From: Candidatus Ribeiella danica
Lineage (GTDB): Bacteria > Chloroflexota > Chloroflexia > Chloroflexales > Roseiflexaceae
Reading direction: 5' to 3'
Length of the DNA stretch: 64,000 nt
NCBI GenBank assembly: GCA_016717335.1
Contig: JADKFS010000002.1
Location: 248,001-312,000 of the forward strand
Below, piece by piece: positions 7,973-16,863 of the stretch (its first letter is position 1; every line of letters begins with the position of its first letter). A program made the position numbers and the translations under genes. The notes below the pieces were generated by a model. That model was not told the DNA's origin, ran no database searches, and saw nothing but the letters and a program-made list of their open reading frames with translations.

Positions 7973-9769
7973 TTGTCCGGCGCGGCAGCCCCTGGCACCA
8001 ACCCCTACCACCTGTCGCTGCACAGTGCGCTCGATCCCGATCCCGTTGCGATCGGCGAAACGGCGACCCTGACGATCACCGTGATCAATGACGCGCCCGA
8101 TCCGGCCACCAATCTGGTCGTCACGCTGCCCACGCCGGAGGGCGCGCTGGCGCTCCCCGGCCCCGACACCGTCAGTCCGGCCGGCGGCTGGCGCTGGCGC
8201 GTCGGGCGGCTGGCTGGCCGGACAACCATCGCACTGACTGGCACGCTCCGCGTGGTGCGCGCCCCGCCAGGCGACGCCCTGCTGCTCACGGCGCAGGCGA
8301 CCGCCGACGGCCTGGCCCGACCCGTGCAGGAGTACGGCGGCGCCTCCGTCGTCGATCGCGCACGGGGGCCAACGACGGCGCGCTTCACGCCCGGCGCCGC
8401 CGCGGTGCTGCGCAGCGCCGACGGGCACGTGCAGGTACAGCTGCCCGCCCGCGCCAGCAACCGTGCGCTGACGCTGCGGCATGCGATCACGCCACTGGCC
8501 GGGCCGGCCGCGCCCGTGCGCGCCAGCGTCCGGCGCGGCCTGGGCGTCTTCTATCTCGACGCCACCGACGATGCCGACCAGGCGATCCACCAGTTCACCA
8601 CGCCGCTGACGATCACCGTCAGCTATACACCCGAGCAGCTGGCCGCGCGGGGGTTCAGTGCCAGCGACCTGGCGCTGTTCTGGTACGACGCCACCGCGCC
8701 GGTGACCCAGACCGCCAACCGCGTGACGTACGGGCGCTGGCAGGCCCTCCCCACGACGATCGACCCGGTTGCCGGGACGGCGACGGCGCTGGTGGATCAT
8801 TTCACCCCGTTCGAGCTGAGCGATGGCTCCTCACCCTCGACGGCCTTCGTCCCGTCGCTGCAGGGCTGGCAGGTCAGCCTGTATACCGGCGCGGCCACCT
8901 ATAGCTATCCGATTGACGTGCCGGCCGGTCCCGCCGGCAGCGCGCCGCAGCTGACTCTGAGCTACTCCAGCGATGCGACGGATGGTGCCACCGGGCAACG
9001 CCTCAAGAGCCAGGCCAGCTGGGTCGGCAAGGGCTGGAGCCTGGATACCGGTGCGGTGGCGCTGAACAAGATTGACTATCCCGGCAGCGGTACGATCAAT
9101 TACTACGCGCTCGTGCTCAATGGGCAGGCCTTTGATCTGGTGCGTGGCGCCCAGCGCGTGAGCTCGCCGAGCGATGACGACCCCTCCGATTGGGAGTGGC
9201 ACGCCACCGACGAGCGCTACCTACGGGTGAAGGCGGAGCGCAATCCGGTCGTCGACCCCACGCGCGGCGATGGCGTCCGCCCGCGCTACAGCTGGTACGT
9301 CTGGACCAAGGACGGCACCCGCTACGCGTTTAGCGAGGATGCCTGGTGGGGTTGGGAAGATTGCGTGGATGGTGGTGGCGACTTCGCCTACATGCAGGCG
9401 TACAAGTGGGCGTTGACGAGTGTGACCGATCCGCATGGGAATGCGATCACCTATACCTATGGGCGCGTCAGTAATCTCTTGAACGCCAACTGTTTTCATG
9501 TGAGTGGGCACGCCGATGTCGATCTCTGGCCCGAGACGATCACCTGGGCCGGCGGGCGCTACCGCGTGCACTTCAGCGTCGCGGCGCGCGAGTCGCTCGA
9601 CAGCCAGTTCGAGTTTGCGGAGAACCAGATCGGCGGGTCACGGTCTATGAGATCAGCGGCAACTGCGGCGCAGAGAGCTACAGCTGGGCAAGCTGCGGCG
9701 GCAACTATACCAGCCAGTGGGCGGTGGATGCCACGACCACCTACCAGTACGACGCGCTCGACCAGCTGA
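7973..9769 (+). CDS. RHS/SpvB-type protein, N-terminal half (frame-disrupted)
   Basis: Head of an RHS protein. Residues about 1-120 resemble a conserved-repeat (DUF11-like) beta domain: PVAIGETATLTITVINDAPD. Residues about 305-400 carry the SpvB/TcaB head signature YSYPIDVPAGPAGSAPQLTL then SYSSDATDG. The family-like sequence ends near base 9637. After that this frame gives low-complexity peptide, while frame 1 continues as RVTVYEISGN and runs into the next ORF, so a frameshift (or a deletion plus frameshift) separates the halves. There is no signal peptide and the best start is TTG 7973 after a stop at 7946, so the 5' end also looks truncated. A native protein would be exported and cell-associated. 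Confidence 0.75.
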   Translation: MSGAAAPGTNPYHLSLHSALDPDPVAIGETATLTITVINDAPDPATNLVVTLPTPEGALALPGPDTVSPAGGWRWRVGRLAGRTTIALTGTLRVVRAPPGDALLLTAQATADGLARPVQEYGGASVVDRARGPTTARFTPGAAAVLRSADGHVQVQLPARASNRALTLRHAITPLAGPAAPVRASVRRGLGVFYLDATDDADQAIHQFTTPLTITVSYTPEQLAARGFSASDLALFWYDATAPVTQTANRVTYGRWQALPTTIDPVAGTATALVDHFTPFELSDGSSPSTAFVPSLQGWQVSLYTGAATYSYPIDVPAGPAGSAPQLTLSYSSDATDGATGQRLKSQASWVGKGWSLDTGAVALNKIDYPGSGTINYYALVLNGQAFDLVRGAQRVSSPSDDDPSDWEWHATDERYLRVKAERNPVVDPTRGDGVRPRYSWYVWTKDGTRYAFSEDAWWGWEDCVDGGGDFAYMQAYKWALTSVTDPHGNAITYTYGRVSNLLNANCFHVSGHADVDLWPETITWAGGRYRVHFSVAARESLDSQFEFAENQIGGSRSMRSAATAAQRATAGQAAAATIPASGRWMPRPPTSTTRSTS

Positions 9770-12700
9770 CCAGGGTGACCGACACGGCCGGGAACGTGAC
9801 GGAGATCCAGTACGACAGCCTGGGGCGCAAGAGCAACCTGCTCAACCCGAACAAACCGGCCATGCGCGACCCGGACAGGGGCAATTGGACCTACGCCTAC
9901 GATGTCAACGGCAACCTGACCAGTCAGACCGACGCACAGGGCCAGACGATCGCCTTCGGCTATGATGATCTGAACCGCTTGACGACGATGACGCTGCCGG
10001 GCGGACGGACCAACAGCTACAGCTATGATCGCCAGACCTCGCCGGTGCCCCCGGCGCAGCCGATCTATGGCATCGGACAGCGGACCGCGATGGCGACGGC
10101 GCTCAACGGGGCGACCCAGACCTACGCGCGCTGGGCGTACGACGCGCGCGGGCGCACGACTCTGGTCAGTCAGAGCGTGGCGGGGGTGACGACCAGCCTG
10201 GGCTCCAGCTACAACGCCGCCGACCTGGTCGCGACGCAGACCTACTCCAAGACCGGTGAAACACTCACCTACAGCTACGACGCGGGCGAGCGGCCGACCA
10301 GCGTCTGCACAAACGCGACCGCCGGGCTGTGCTACGCCCACGGCGCGACCTACACCGCGCTCGATCAGCCGGATGGCTGGACCCTGGGCAACACCCTGCA
10401 GCAAAGCTGGAGCTATGAGCCGACCACCGCGCGGTTGAGCACGAGCCAGGTCACGACGTCGCCGCTGTTCCAGCGCAGCTACACCTACGACGCTGCCGAT
10501 AATGTAGCCACCATCACCGATCCGCAGTGGCCGCAGACCCAGCACTTTGCCTACGACGAGCGCGATCGCCTGGTCCACGCCTGGACCAGCGCCACCACCA
10601 CCGGGATGCCCGCCGCGCTAGCCGTCGATGGCGGCGGGCGTCGCCCCGCCCCACGCTACCCGGTGCGCACCGCCGACATGCGCGATCTGCCGGCCGCGTC
10701 CGGCGCCCCGCCCGCGACCCTAGCGCAGCTGAACGCGCCGATCAAAGACAGCACCTTCGAGGGTGGCAGCCTGACCGACCCCACCACTGGCGTGGACAGC
10801 ACCAGCGGCACGGTGAATCTGGAAACACAGGCGCCGCTCAAGGGCAGCTTCAGCGCCACCATCCCGCTCACCAGCACCGGCTATCTGAACGAGAGCTTCA
10901 GCGGGGTGGACGAGCTGTTCGTGTCGTTCTACCTGCGCGCGGCCAGCTTCCCGGCCACGGCGCGCATCGCCCAGATCTCCAACAGCGGCACAACCGTGGG
11001 GGCAATCTACCTGACCACCAGCGGCACACTGCAGCTCAAGAACGGCTCGACCACGCTTGGGACGAGCAGCGCGCTGACCGCCGGCACGCTCTACCGCGTC
11101 GGTATCCACCAGAAGAAGGGCGCGGGCGGCGACGCGGTGCTGGAGGCCTATCTCGCTGCCGGCGACGCGGCGTTTGGGTCAGCATTCGCCGGCAGCACCA
11201 GCCAGAGCTTCACCAGCCAGGCCACGCAGCTGCGCGTCGGGGCGACGAACTCAAGCGCGGTGGACGCGACCGTCGACGACATCCGGCTGGATAGTGCGGC
11301 GATGCCCGATCCATCGGGTGGCGGCATGCCCACCGCCACGCCCACCAGCACGCCGCTTGGGCCGTCCGCCACGCCGACCAACACGCCCGTCGGACCCACG
11401 CCGACCAACACGCCCGTCGGCCCGACCAACACGCCGACGAATACGCCTATCGGCCCGACTAACACGCCGACCAACACCCCCACCGCGACGCCCAGCGGCG
11501 GCGCGCGGATCAAGGATATTACCTTCGAGGGCGGCAGTCTGACCGACCCGACCACCGGCGCGGACAGCACCAGCGGCACGGTGAATCTGGAGACCAGCGC
11601 GCCGCTTAAGGGTGGCTTCAGCGCCACCATTCCGAATAACAGCACCGGCAACCTGACGGAAAACTTCGCCGCGGTCGACGAGCTGTTCGTGTCGTTCTAC
11701 CTGCGCGCGGCCAGCTTCCCGGCCAGCGCGCGCGTCGCGCAGATCGCCAACGGCGGCACGACCGTGGGCGCGATCTACCTAACCACTAGCGGGACGCTCC
11801 AACTCAAGAACGGCTCGACCACAATCGGGACGAGCGGGGCGCTAACCGCCAGCACGCTCTACCGCGTCGGCATCCATCAGAAGAAAGGCACGGGCAGCAA
11901 TGCGGTGCTGGAGGCCTACCTGGCGAGTGGCGACGCGGCGTTCGGGGCGGCGTTCGCCGGTAGTTCCAGCCAGAGCTTCACCAGCCAGGCGACCAAGCTG
12001 GTGCTGGGCGCGACCAACGGGAACGCGGTGGCCGCGACGTTCGACGACATCCGGCTGGATAGCGCGGCGATGCCCGGCCCCTCGGGCGGCGGCACGCCTA
12101 CCGCGACCCCGACCAACACGCCGGCCGGCCCGACCAGCACGCCGACGCAAACGCCGAGCAGCACGCCGGGAGGGCCGACCGCCACGCCGACCCGCATGGC
12201 GACGCGGACGCCGACCAGCACGCCGAGCAGCACGCCGAGCAGCACGCCGGGTGGCGCAACCGCCACGGCCACCGCCACCCCGACCAGCACGCCGATCAGT
12301 GCGCCCGCACCCTACAACGAGACCTACACCTACGACCCGATCGGCAACCTCACCAGCAAGGCCGGCGTGACCTATAGCTACGGCGCGCAGAGCGCCAGCT
12401 GCGCGGACGGCGCGCTCGCCAAAGCCCATACCGTGGTGCGGGTCGGCGCGGACAGCTCCTGCTACGACGCGAACGGCAACCTGGTCAGCGGCGGCGGGCG
12501 CACGTACACCTGGACCGCCGACAACCGGCCGGCCACGGTGAGCTACGCGGGCGGGACCGAGAGCTATCTGTACGACGCGGATGGCGAGCGCGTGGCCAAG
12601 ACCGTCACCGTCGGCACCACGACCACCACCACGGTGTACTTCCAGGGCCTGTGGGAGCAGACCACCAGCGGCGCGCGGACGCTGTACTACACCTTCAACG

Positions 12701-13704
12701 GGCAGGTGGTCGCCATGCGCACCAGCGCGGGTGTGACCTACCTGCACGGCGATCACCTGGGCAGCGTCAGCCTGGCGACGGGCAGCGCCGGCGGCGTGGT
12801 GAGCCGGCAGGACTTCGACCCGTGGGGCGCGGTGCGCAGCGGCGGCGTGCTCCAGACGAACCTGAACTACACCGGCCAGCGATTGGACGGCAGCGGGCTG
12901 CTGTATTATCATGCGCGGTATTATGACCCAGCGCTGGCGCGGTTTGTTAGCGCGGATACGATTGCACCGGAGCGTGAAAATCCACAGACAAGGAATCGCT
13001 ATAGTTATGTCCTTAACAATCCTGTCAAATACATCGATCCGACCGGCCATTGTGCTGAGGGATACGATGAAAGCCTTGCTGGATGCGAAAAGTATCTCAA
13101 TGATCATGGTTGGAACCTAACACTTTCAGATTGGAAATATGACGAACTGAAGCTTTTTGTCAATAGCATTCTCGATTTAAAAACCGCGGCTGGATGGTCA
13201 ACAATGGATTACCGCAATACTATGACTGCTAATGGGTACTATTCTCTCCAGTTAAATCGCGAAACTGCTAATGCGTCTGATGCCAATCGCCCAGCACAAG
13301 TCCAAGCGCCAGGTTGGTTTTCTAAGACAATCACCATGACAGTTTATGATGCGCTTTTTGGAGATGATAAGCTTGCTCTTGTTAATCTGGTTCACGAGCA
13401 AGCTCATGTCTGGGATGATGCAACTGGCGGAGCCATGTCGAAGGGATTGATGGATGCTACGGGCAGCTACGACTCCTGGTGGGGATTTGGAAGTTATGTC
13501 GCGCTTGGAGATACTGCCTCGCTATATAAAACTACACGTTATGAAGACTGGGCCGAAACTGTAGCCGCTGCCGTTTATCCGACGCATAGCAGATTCGTTG
13601 ACCCAGCGACGGGAAAGCCCTATATTGGAGACACTCGCAGAGACTATGTCCGCCCATTCTTGCCAAAAGCCGCCAGGTTTAATGCGCTTGGAGCAACAAC
13701 GTGA
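9724..13704 (+). CDS. RHS-repeat protein with two concanavalin-like modules and an HExxH metallopeptidase-like tip
   Basis: Polymorphic-toxin backbone, 1326 residues; the frame extends upstream to about 9634. Order: YD/RHS repeats (about 1-300; YDALDQLTRVTDTAGN), concanavalin-like module (about 338-529), Thr-Pro linker, second module (about 593-784), second Thr-Pro linker, RHS core (about 863-1105) ending in LLYYHARYYDPALARFVSAD and DPTGH. The tip after DPTGH is unique and AT-richer. It contains HEQAH at residues 1224-1228 and, about 45 residues later, YEDWAETVA with Glu candidates for a third zinc ligand. I infer a zinc-peptidase-type toxin; no named family was recognised. The stop overlaps the GTG start of a lipoprotein gene by four bases, so the two are translationally coupled. 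Confidence 0.85.
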   Translation: MDATTTYQYDALDQLTRVTDTAGNVTEIQYDSLGRKSNLLNPNKPAMRDPDRGNWTYAYDVNGNLTSQTDAQGQTIAFGYDDLNRLTTMTLPGGRTNSYSYDRQTSPVPPAQPIYGIGQRTAMATALNGATQTYARWAYDARGRTTLVSQSVAGVTTSLGSSYNAADLVATQTYSKTGETLTYSYDAGERPTSVCTNATAGLCYAHGATYTALDQPDGWTLGNTLQQSWSYEPTTARLSTSQVTTSPLFQRSYTYDAADNVATITDPQWPQTQHFAYDERDRLVHAWTSATTTGMPAALAVDGGGRRPAPRYPVRTADMRDLPAASGAPPATLAQLNAPIKDSTFEGGSLTDPTTGVDSTSGTVNLETQAPLKGSFSATIPLTSTGYLNESFSGVDELFVSFYLRAASFPATARIAQISNSGTTVGAIYLTTSGTLQLKNGSTTLGTSSALTAGTLYRVGIHQKKGAGGDAVLEAYLAAGDAAFGSAFAGSTSQSFTSQATQLRVGATNSSAVDATVDDIRLDSAAMPDPSGGGMPTATPTSTPLGPSATPTNTPVGPTPTNTPVGPTNTPTNTPIGPTNTPTNTPTATPSGGARIKDITFEGGSLTDPTTGADSTSGTVNLETSAPLKGGFSATIPNNSTGNLTENFAAVDELFVSFYLRAASFPASARVAQIANGGTTVGAIYLTTSGTLQLKNGSTTIGTSGALTASTLYRVGIHQKKGTGSNAVLEAYLASGDAAFGAAFAGSSSQSFTSQATKLVLGATNGNAVAATFDDIRLDSAAMPGPSGGGTPTATPTNTPAGPTSTPTQTPSSTPGGPTATPTRMATRTPTSTPSSTPSSTPGGATATATATPTSTPISAPAPYNETYTYDPIGNLTSKAGVTYSYGAQSASCADGALAKAHTVVRVGADSSCYDANGNLVSGGGRTYTWTADNRPATVSYAGGTESYLYDADGERVAKTVTVGTTTTTTVYFQGLWEQTTSGARTLYYTFNGQVVAMRTSAGVTYLHGDHLGSVSLATGSAGGVVSRQDFDPWGAVRSGGVLQTNLNYTGQRLDGSGLLYYHARYYDPALARFVSADTIAPERENPQTRNRYSYVLNNPVKYIDPTGHCAEGYDESLAGCEKYLNDHGWNLTLSDWKYDELKLFVNSILDLKTAAGWSTMDYRNTMTANGYYSLQLNRETANASDANRPAQVQAPGWFSKTITMTVYDALFGDDKLALVNLVHEQAHVWDDATGGAMSKGLMDATGSYDSWWGFGSYVALGDTASLYKTTRYEDWAETVAAAVYPTHSRFVDPATGKPYIGDTRRDYVRPFLPKAARFNALGATT
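10738..12075. repeat. Two tandem copies of a concanavalin-like module (about 570 bp)
   Basis: Copies at 10738-11310 and 11502-12075 encode the same roughly 190-residue beta-rich module (start TFEGGSLTDPTTG, middle FVSFYLRAASFP, end DDIRLDSAAMP). They are separated by DNA for TPTNTP-type linkers. Further copies are at 19408-19980 and 24166-24735. The fold (LamG/concanavalin-like, sugar binding) is inferred from the sequence pattern. Confidence 0.8.
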
Positions 13705-14108
13705 AGATTTTTCCTGTCGCCATTGCAGCTATTTTCAGCCTTATTTTGGTGGCATGTGGCTCTGAAAAGAGTGAATGCCCTCCAATTCCGATCTATCCAG
13801 ATGCCCAAAATATTGGTTACAAGCAAGTACAAAGTACACAACGTATTACGTCATATCGGACATCAACTTCTCAAGAAAAGGTTTTTGAATATTACGAGGA
13901 TCAACTTCGTTCTCATGGCTGGGAGCCAATAAGCAACACGTCCAAAGGCTTTACCTTTGGTTATACGAGCTCCCCATCAAGACCTCCTTTCACTTTGAGC
14001 GTCGTTATAGTCGCAACTCAATTAGGAGAAACTGATTATGATGTATATCTGACTATTGCAGGACCCTTTGCCGGTTTCGATCGTTGGTGCACATCTTTGA
14101 AACCGTGA
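13701..14108 (+). CDS. Small lipoprotein, candidate immunity protein for the HExxH tip
   Basis: 136-codon gene starting at GTG 13701, overlapping the RHS stop codon (GTGA) and preceded by a GGAG ribosome site. Residues 1-20 are a lipoprotein signal (hydrophobic stretch then LVACGS lipobox). The mature part contains SYRTSTSQEKVFEYYEDQLR and GPFAGFDRWC. The helical FEYYEDQL segment resembles small lipoproteins of unknown function common in Chloroflexota. Surface location fits neutralising an exported peptidase from the same species. Function is inferred only from coupling to the toxin tip. The gene is AT-richer than its surroundings. Confidence 0.7.
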   Translation: MKIFPVAIAAIFSLILVACGSEKSECPPIPIYPDAQNIGYKQVQSTQRITSYRTSTSQEKVFEYYEDQLRSHGWEPISNTSKGFTFGYTSSPSRPPFTLSVVIVATQLGETDYDVYLTIAGPFAGFDRWCTSLKP

Positions 14109-14190
14109 AACCGATATGCGGTAGGCGCGGAAGATCTTGAATGTCGTTTCGCCGTTTCTTACTCAACCTCCGCACCGCCTCTGCTATCTT

Positions 14191-14226
14191 GGCACCTCGT
14201 ATCCGCGCTGTTACCGACGAGGTGCC
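14191..14226. repeat. Inverted repeat upstream of integrase remnant 1
   Basis: Arms GGCACCTCGT and ACGAGGTGCC are separated by 16 bases, ending 3 bp before the integrase ATG. The same arrangement precedes the other two remnants (22500-22528 and 27119-27148). It could be a recombinase core site, an operator or an RNA hairpin. Confidence 0.75.
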
Positions 14227-14229
14227 ACG

Positions 14230-14690
14230 ATGTCCGACGCCGACCTCGATGCCCTGCTGACCCGCGCCTACACCACCCACCGTCACGCCGCCCACACCCT
14301 TCAAAACGACGCTGCCAATTGGAAACACTTCACCGCCTGGTGCGCCAAACATGGACGCCGCGCACTGCTTGCCGCGCCGGAAACCGTCCTCTGCTACGTC
14401 GTCGCACTCGTCGATCGCTACGCCGTCTCGACCATCGAGCGGCGGCTCGCCAGTATCGGTTACTACCACAAACAGGCCCGCCACCCGCTGCCCACCAAAG
14501 ACCCTGAGGTCGAGCGAACGATGCGCGACATCCGACGCAAGAAGGGTGTGGCACCACATGGTAAAGCGCCGTGGGTTGCCCTACGGCACACAAGCGGAGA
14601 CTTGCCCGGTACACGCGCTACGTCGCTGGCTCGATGCAGCAGAAATTGTTAGTGGCCAAGCATTCCGCAATGGCAGCAATATCGATACTT
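14230..14690 (+). pseudogene. Tyrosine recombinase/integrase remnant 1 (internal deletion)
   Basis: Begins MSDADLDALLTRAYTTHRHA and encodes the SAM-like core-binding domain of a phage-type integrase (NWKHFTAWCAKHGR, STIERRLASIGYYHKQARHP). After about residue 115 (HGKAP) the sequence jumps into a different frame, which reads LPYGTQAETCPVHALRRWLD and AAEIVSGQAFR, a piece of the catalytic domain. The stretch between is deleted and the catalytic Arg/His/Tyr region is missing, so it is inactive. It lies between a forward RHS cassette and a reversed orphan cassette. Confidence 0.85.
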
Positions 14691-14705
14691 AATCCGTGAA
14701 GGACG

Positions 14706-15032
14706 TCACACGAGTTTCCAAATCCTCTCCACACCATCCCAGCTTTCGTTGCCGTACACGGCTATTTCCAGGTAATTGATTGCACCTGCGGAGACGTTGA
14801 CGACGAAACCTAGCCCATGTTTGATGCCTTCCATTTCGAGCAACCATCCTTGTGCACCATAGTCTCCATCATTCAGCTGTTGTTTGTGACTGTCTTCGAG
14901 AGATGTGTAGCGTCCAACACCAGTATTTTCGCGCTTCTTTACATATAGACCATCGATTCGAAAGCCAGGCCAGTTCTCGGCTGCTACAAGCTCTATGAGT
15001 GCACGTTCGAGCGGGGTCAGAATTGTGGTCAT
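14706..15032 (-). CDS. Candidate immunity protein for orphan RHS tip (14706 cassette)
   Basis: Start at ATG 15032 (MTTILTPLERALIELVAAEN) gives about 108 residues. It lies one base after the stop codon of the orphan tip, the normal toxin-then-immunity order. The protein is a compact alpha/beta type with a motif YGAQGWLLEMEG and a Trp-containing end DGVERIWKLV. It resembles small cytosolic immunity proteins in size and context; I do not recognise a named family. The frame is open further upstream (to 15080), but that extension overlaps the toxin and lacks support. Confidence 0.65.
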   Translation of the reverse strand: MTTILTPLERALIELVAAENWPGFRIDGLYVKKRENTGVGRYTSLEDSHKQQLNDGDYGAQGWLLEMEGIKHGLGFVVNVSAGAINYLEIAVYGNESWDGVERIWKLV

Positions 15033-15033
15033 T

Positions 15034-15800
15034 TTATAATCCTTGCCTGCTCGCAGATGAAATTTGAACGACATCATCAATAACGCGTCCGCCGATCAGG
15101 CGTATCTGTGTGCCACCTACGTCGATAATCGGACCTGCATTACCACTAGGAATAATTCCATTAGGCCCGGGAACGAGCTTCCCTTCTCGAAGTGCCTGGT
15201 TGGCAGCATCCTGAATAGCCCGAAAGGCTTGCTCTCGCCCTCCTTGAGCACTCACAAATTCATCGAGCGCATGCTCTGCTTTGTCAAATATGTGAATTAA
15301 CTTATTGGGGTCTACCTTCGATGCTGTTACGGTTGTAGCCCCACCCGCCTCCGCAGTAACCGCTGCTCCTCCTCCAATGACTGCTGAGCCTAATCCATAG
15401 GTCGCGACAGTCGCCACCGAAACAAGGGCAATATCAGCTTGGGCATAGATGAATCCAATCGCGCGATCTGTGAGCGACCGGCTTGGATCCATGTATTGCT
15501 GGAAGGCTTCCTGGTAACATTGACCATTGACCATGCCCCACGACAAGCCCGAGCTACAATGCCCGGTCGGATCAGTGTTCCTGACAGGATTGTTCCATCC
15601 GTAACTATACCTATTGAGCGTCTGCGGGTTGTGCGGTGCCGTGGGATTGCCATCTTTATCCTTCGGCCCCTGCGCAAACAACGGTGCGGCAGTCGCATCA
15701 CTCGGCCAGGCCGTGAGTGCCCCCGCTCCCGGTACCACGCCATCCGCGCTGACGAACCGCGCCACCCTTGGGTCATAATACCGCGCATGATTGAACAGTA
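15034..15800 (-). CDS. Orphan RHS C-terminal tip, nuclease-like
   Basis: A displaced RHS end. The frame starts in LLFNHARYYDPR (about 15800) and continues through ARFVSADG and NPVRNTDPTGH into a unique tip. GTG 15765 could serve as a start. After a hydrophobic Ala/Gly segment (ALVSVATVATYGLGSAVIGG) the toxin part reads KLIHIFDKAEHALDEFVSAQ and ends with GGTQIRLIGGRVIDDVVQIS. The pattern (His near the start, then a beta-rich end) resembles BECR-type RNase toxins of polymorphic systems, but this is only a suggestion. No backbone precedes it, so expression would need recombination onto a complete RHS gene. The partner immunity gene follows at once. Confidence 0.7.
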
Positions 15801-15887
15801 GGCGCAGTTAGGCGACCACTCGTAGGGGCATAGTCCAGCTTGCGGTGGGGCCGAGCTGCTGGGGAAGAGGTCTTGTCGCTCGGATTG

Positions 15888-16352
15888 CTATGGAAAGGTG
15901 CTGGGATCGGCAGTCGTGAATCCTTCAACCCGCGCAGCGTCTAGGAGCCGCTGATCGGCGCTGAGAAACGTCACTGTCGCCATGCCCGCCGCGACCAGGG
16001 CTTCATTCGCCACCATCGCCGCGGCCAGCTGCATAGCGTCATACGCTCGCAGCGGATGGCGCACTAGCAACTGGCACGCCTGATCAACAACCGGCGCAGT
16101 GAGCGCGACCAGGCGGTACTCGACCTGGCAGAGTGCCTGAAAATCCGCACTCAGGCGTGCAGCATCAGCGGCGCTCAGTGTGCCTTCGCGCACGCGCCGC
16201 TGGAACGCACTGATGACCTCGACGACACTCACCTGTGCGGTGAGGATCGTATTGCCGGTCGCCGGATCGGCCACGGCGACGAACCAGTCAGTGCCGGTCT
16301 CGCGTACGTGGCGCTTGACCAGCACACTGCTGTCGGCGTAGAAGTCGGCCAT
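15888..16352 (-). CDS. vapC: PIN-domain toxin, VapC-like
   Basis: PIN-domain ribonuclease of 154 residues. The first acidic residue is in MADFYADSSVLVKRH; further acidic positions occur in VVEVISAFQRR, RAYDAMQLAAAMVA and TFLSADQRLLDAA, the four-acid pattern of PIN active sites. Its ATG overlaps the TGA of the antitoxin gene by one base (TGATG). It stands alone between two RHS orphan cassettes in opposite orientations, as an addiction module would. Assignment to VapC-type is good; the RNA target is unknown. Confidence 0.85.
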   Translation of the reverse strand: MADFYADSSVLVKRHVRETGTDWFVAVADPATGNTILTAQVSVVEVISAFQRRVREGTLSAADAARLSADFQALCQVEYRLVALTAPVVDQACQLLVRHPLRAYDAMQLAAAMVANEALVAAGMATVTFLSADQRLLDAARVEGFTTADPSTFP

Positions 16353-16660
16353 CAGCGCCCCTCACGCTCCTCCAGGATGCTGGTCGAGAGCGGCGGCACG
16401 CCGGCTTCTGCCAGCGCCTGGGCCAGCGCCATTCGCTCGTGCGGGCGTAACGGTTCTGGGGCATTGGTGTCCTGGCCAGTACTGGCGAGCACGCCGGCAG
16501 CAGCGAGGGCTTCACGCACGCGTTCGCGCTGGGCCGCTGCCTCCAGCGGCGCTGCAATGGGCCGAACGTCCAGTTCTACACGAGCGTGTTCTGGCAAGGC
16601 CAGCGGGGTCAACGGCCGCAGCACACCGTTCTCATACACTGCTGTGATGGTTTGACTCAT
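16352..16660 (-). CDS. DUF104/AF2212-like antitoxin of the PIN toxin
   Basis: Antitoxin of about 102 residues starting at ATG 16660 (MSQTITAVYENGVLRPLTPL). The YENGVLRPL motif and following LPEHARVELDV are typical of the DUF104 (AF2212-like) antitoxin family, which pairs with PIN toxins. The longer frame to 16786 adds a non-homologous leader. Overlaps the toxin start by one base, so the pair is one operon. Confidence 0.85.
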   Translation of the reverse strand: MSQTITAVYENGVLRPLTPLALPEHARVELDVRPIAAPLEAAAQRERVREALAAAGVLASTGQDTNAPEPLRPHERMALAQALAEAGVPPLSTSILEEREGR

Positions 16661-16863
16661 ACGGTTCTCCACGGCACATACGAGTGAGCGACGCGCTCGA
16701 TCGTCCGTGCTTCCAGCAAGTACCCGGCGGTCATGGCCGCTGCTGGCTGGTATTTCGCTTCTGGCAGTATACCACGTTGTGTTCAAGGGCAGCGAAGCCG
16801 GTAATCGTCGTTCTGATGCGGTAAACCCTGCTGGTAGGGCTCGACGCAGGCCGTCTGTCGTCG

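Noticed and set aside
11842..13107. Long minus-strand frames opposite RHS genes (also 19744, 23781)
   Set aside because: They recur wherever the RHS DNA recurs and show only Arg/Gly/Ala composition.
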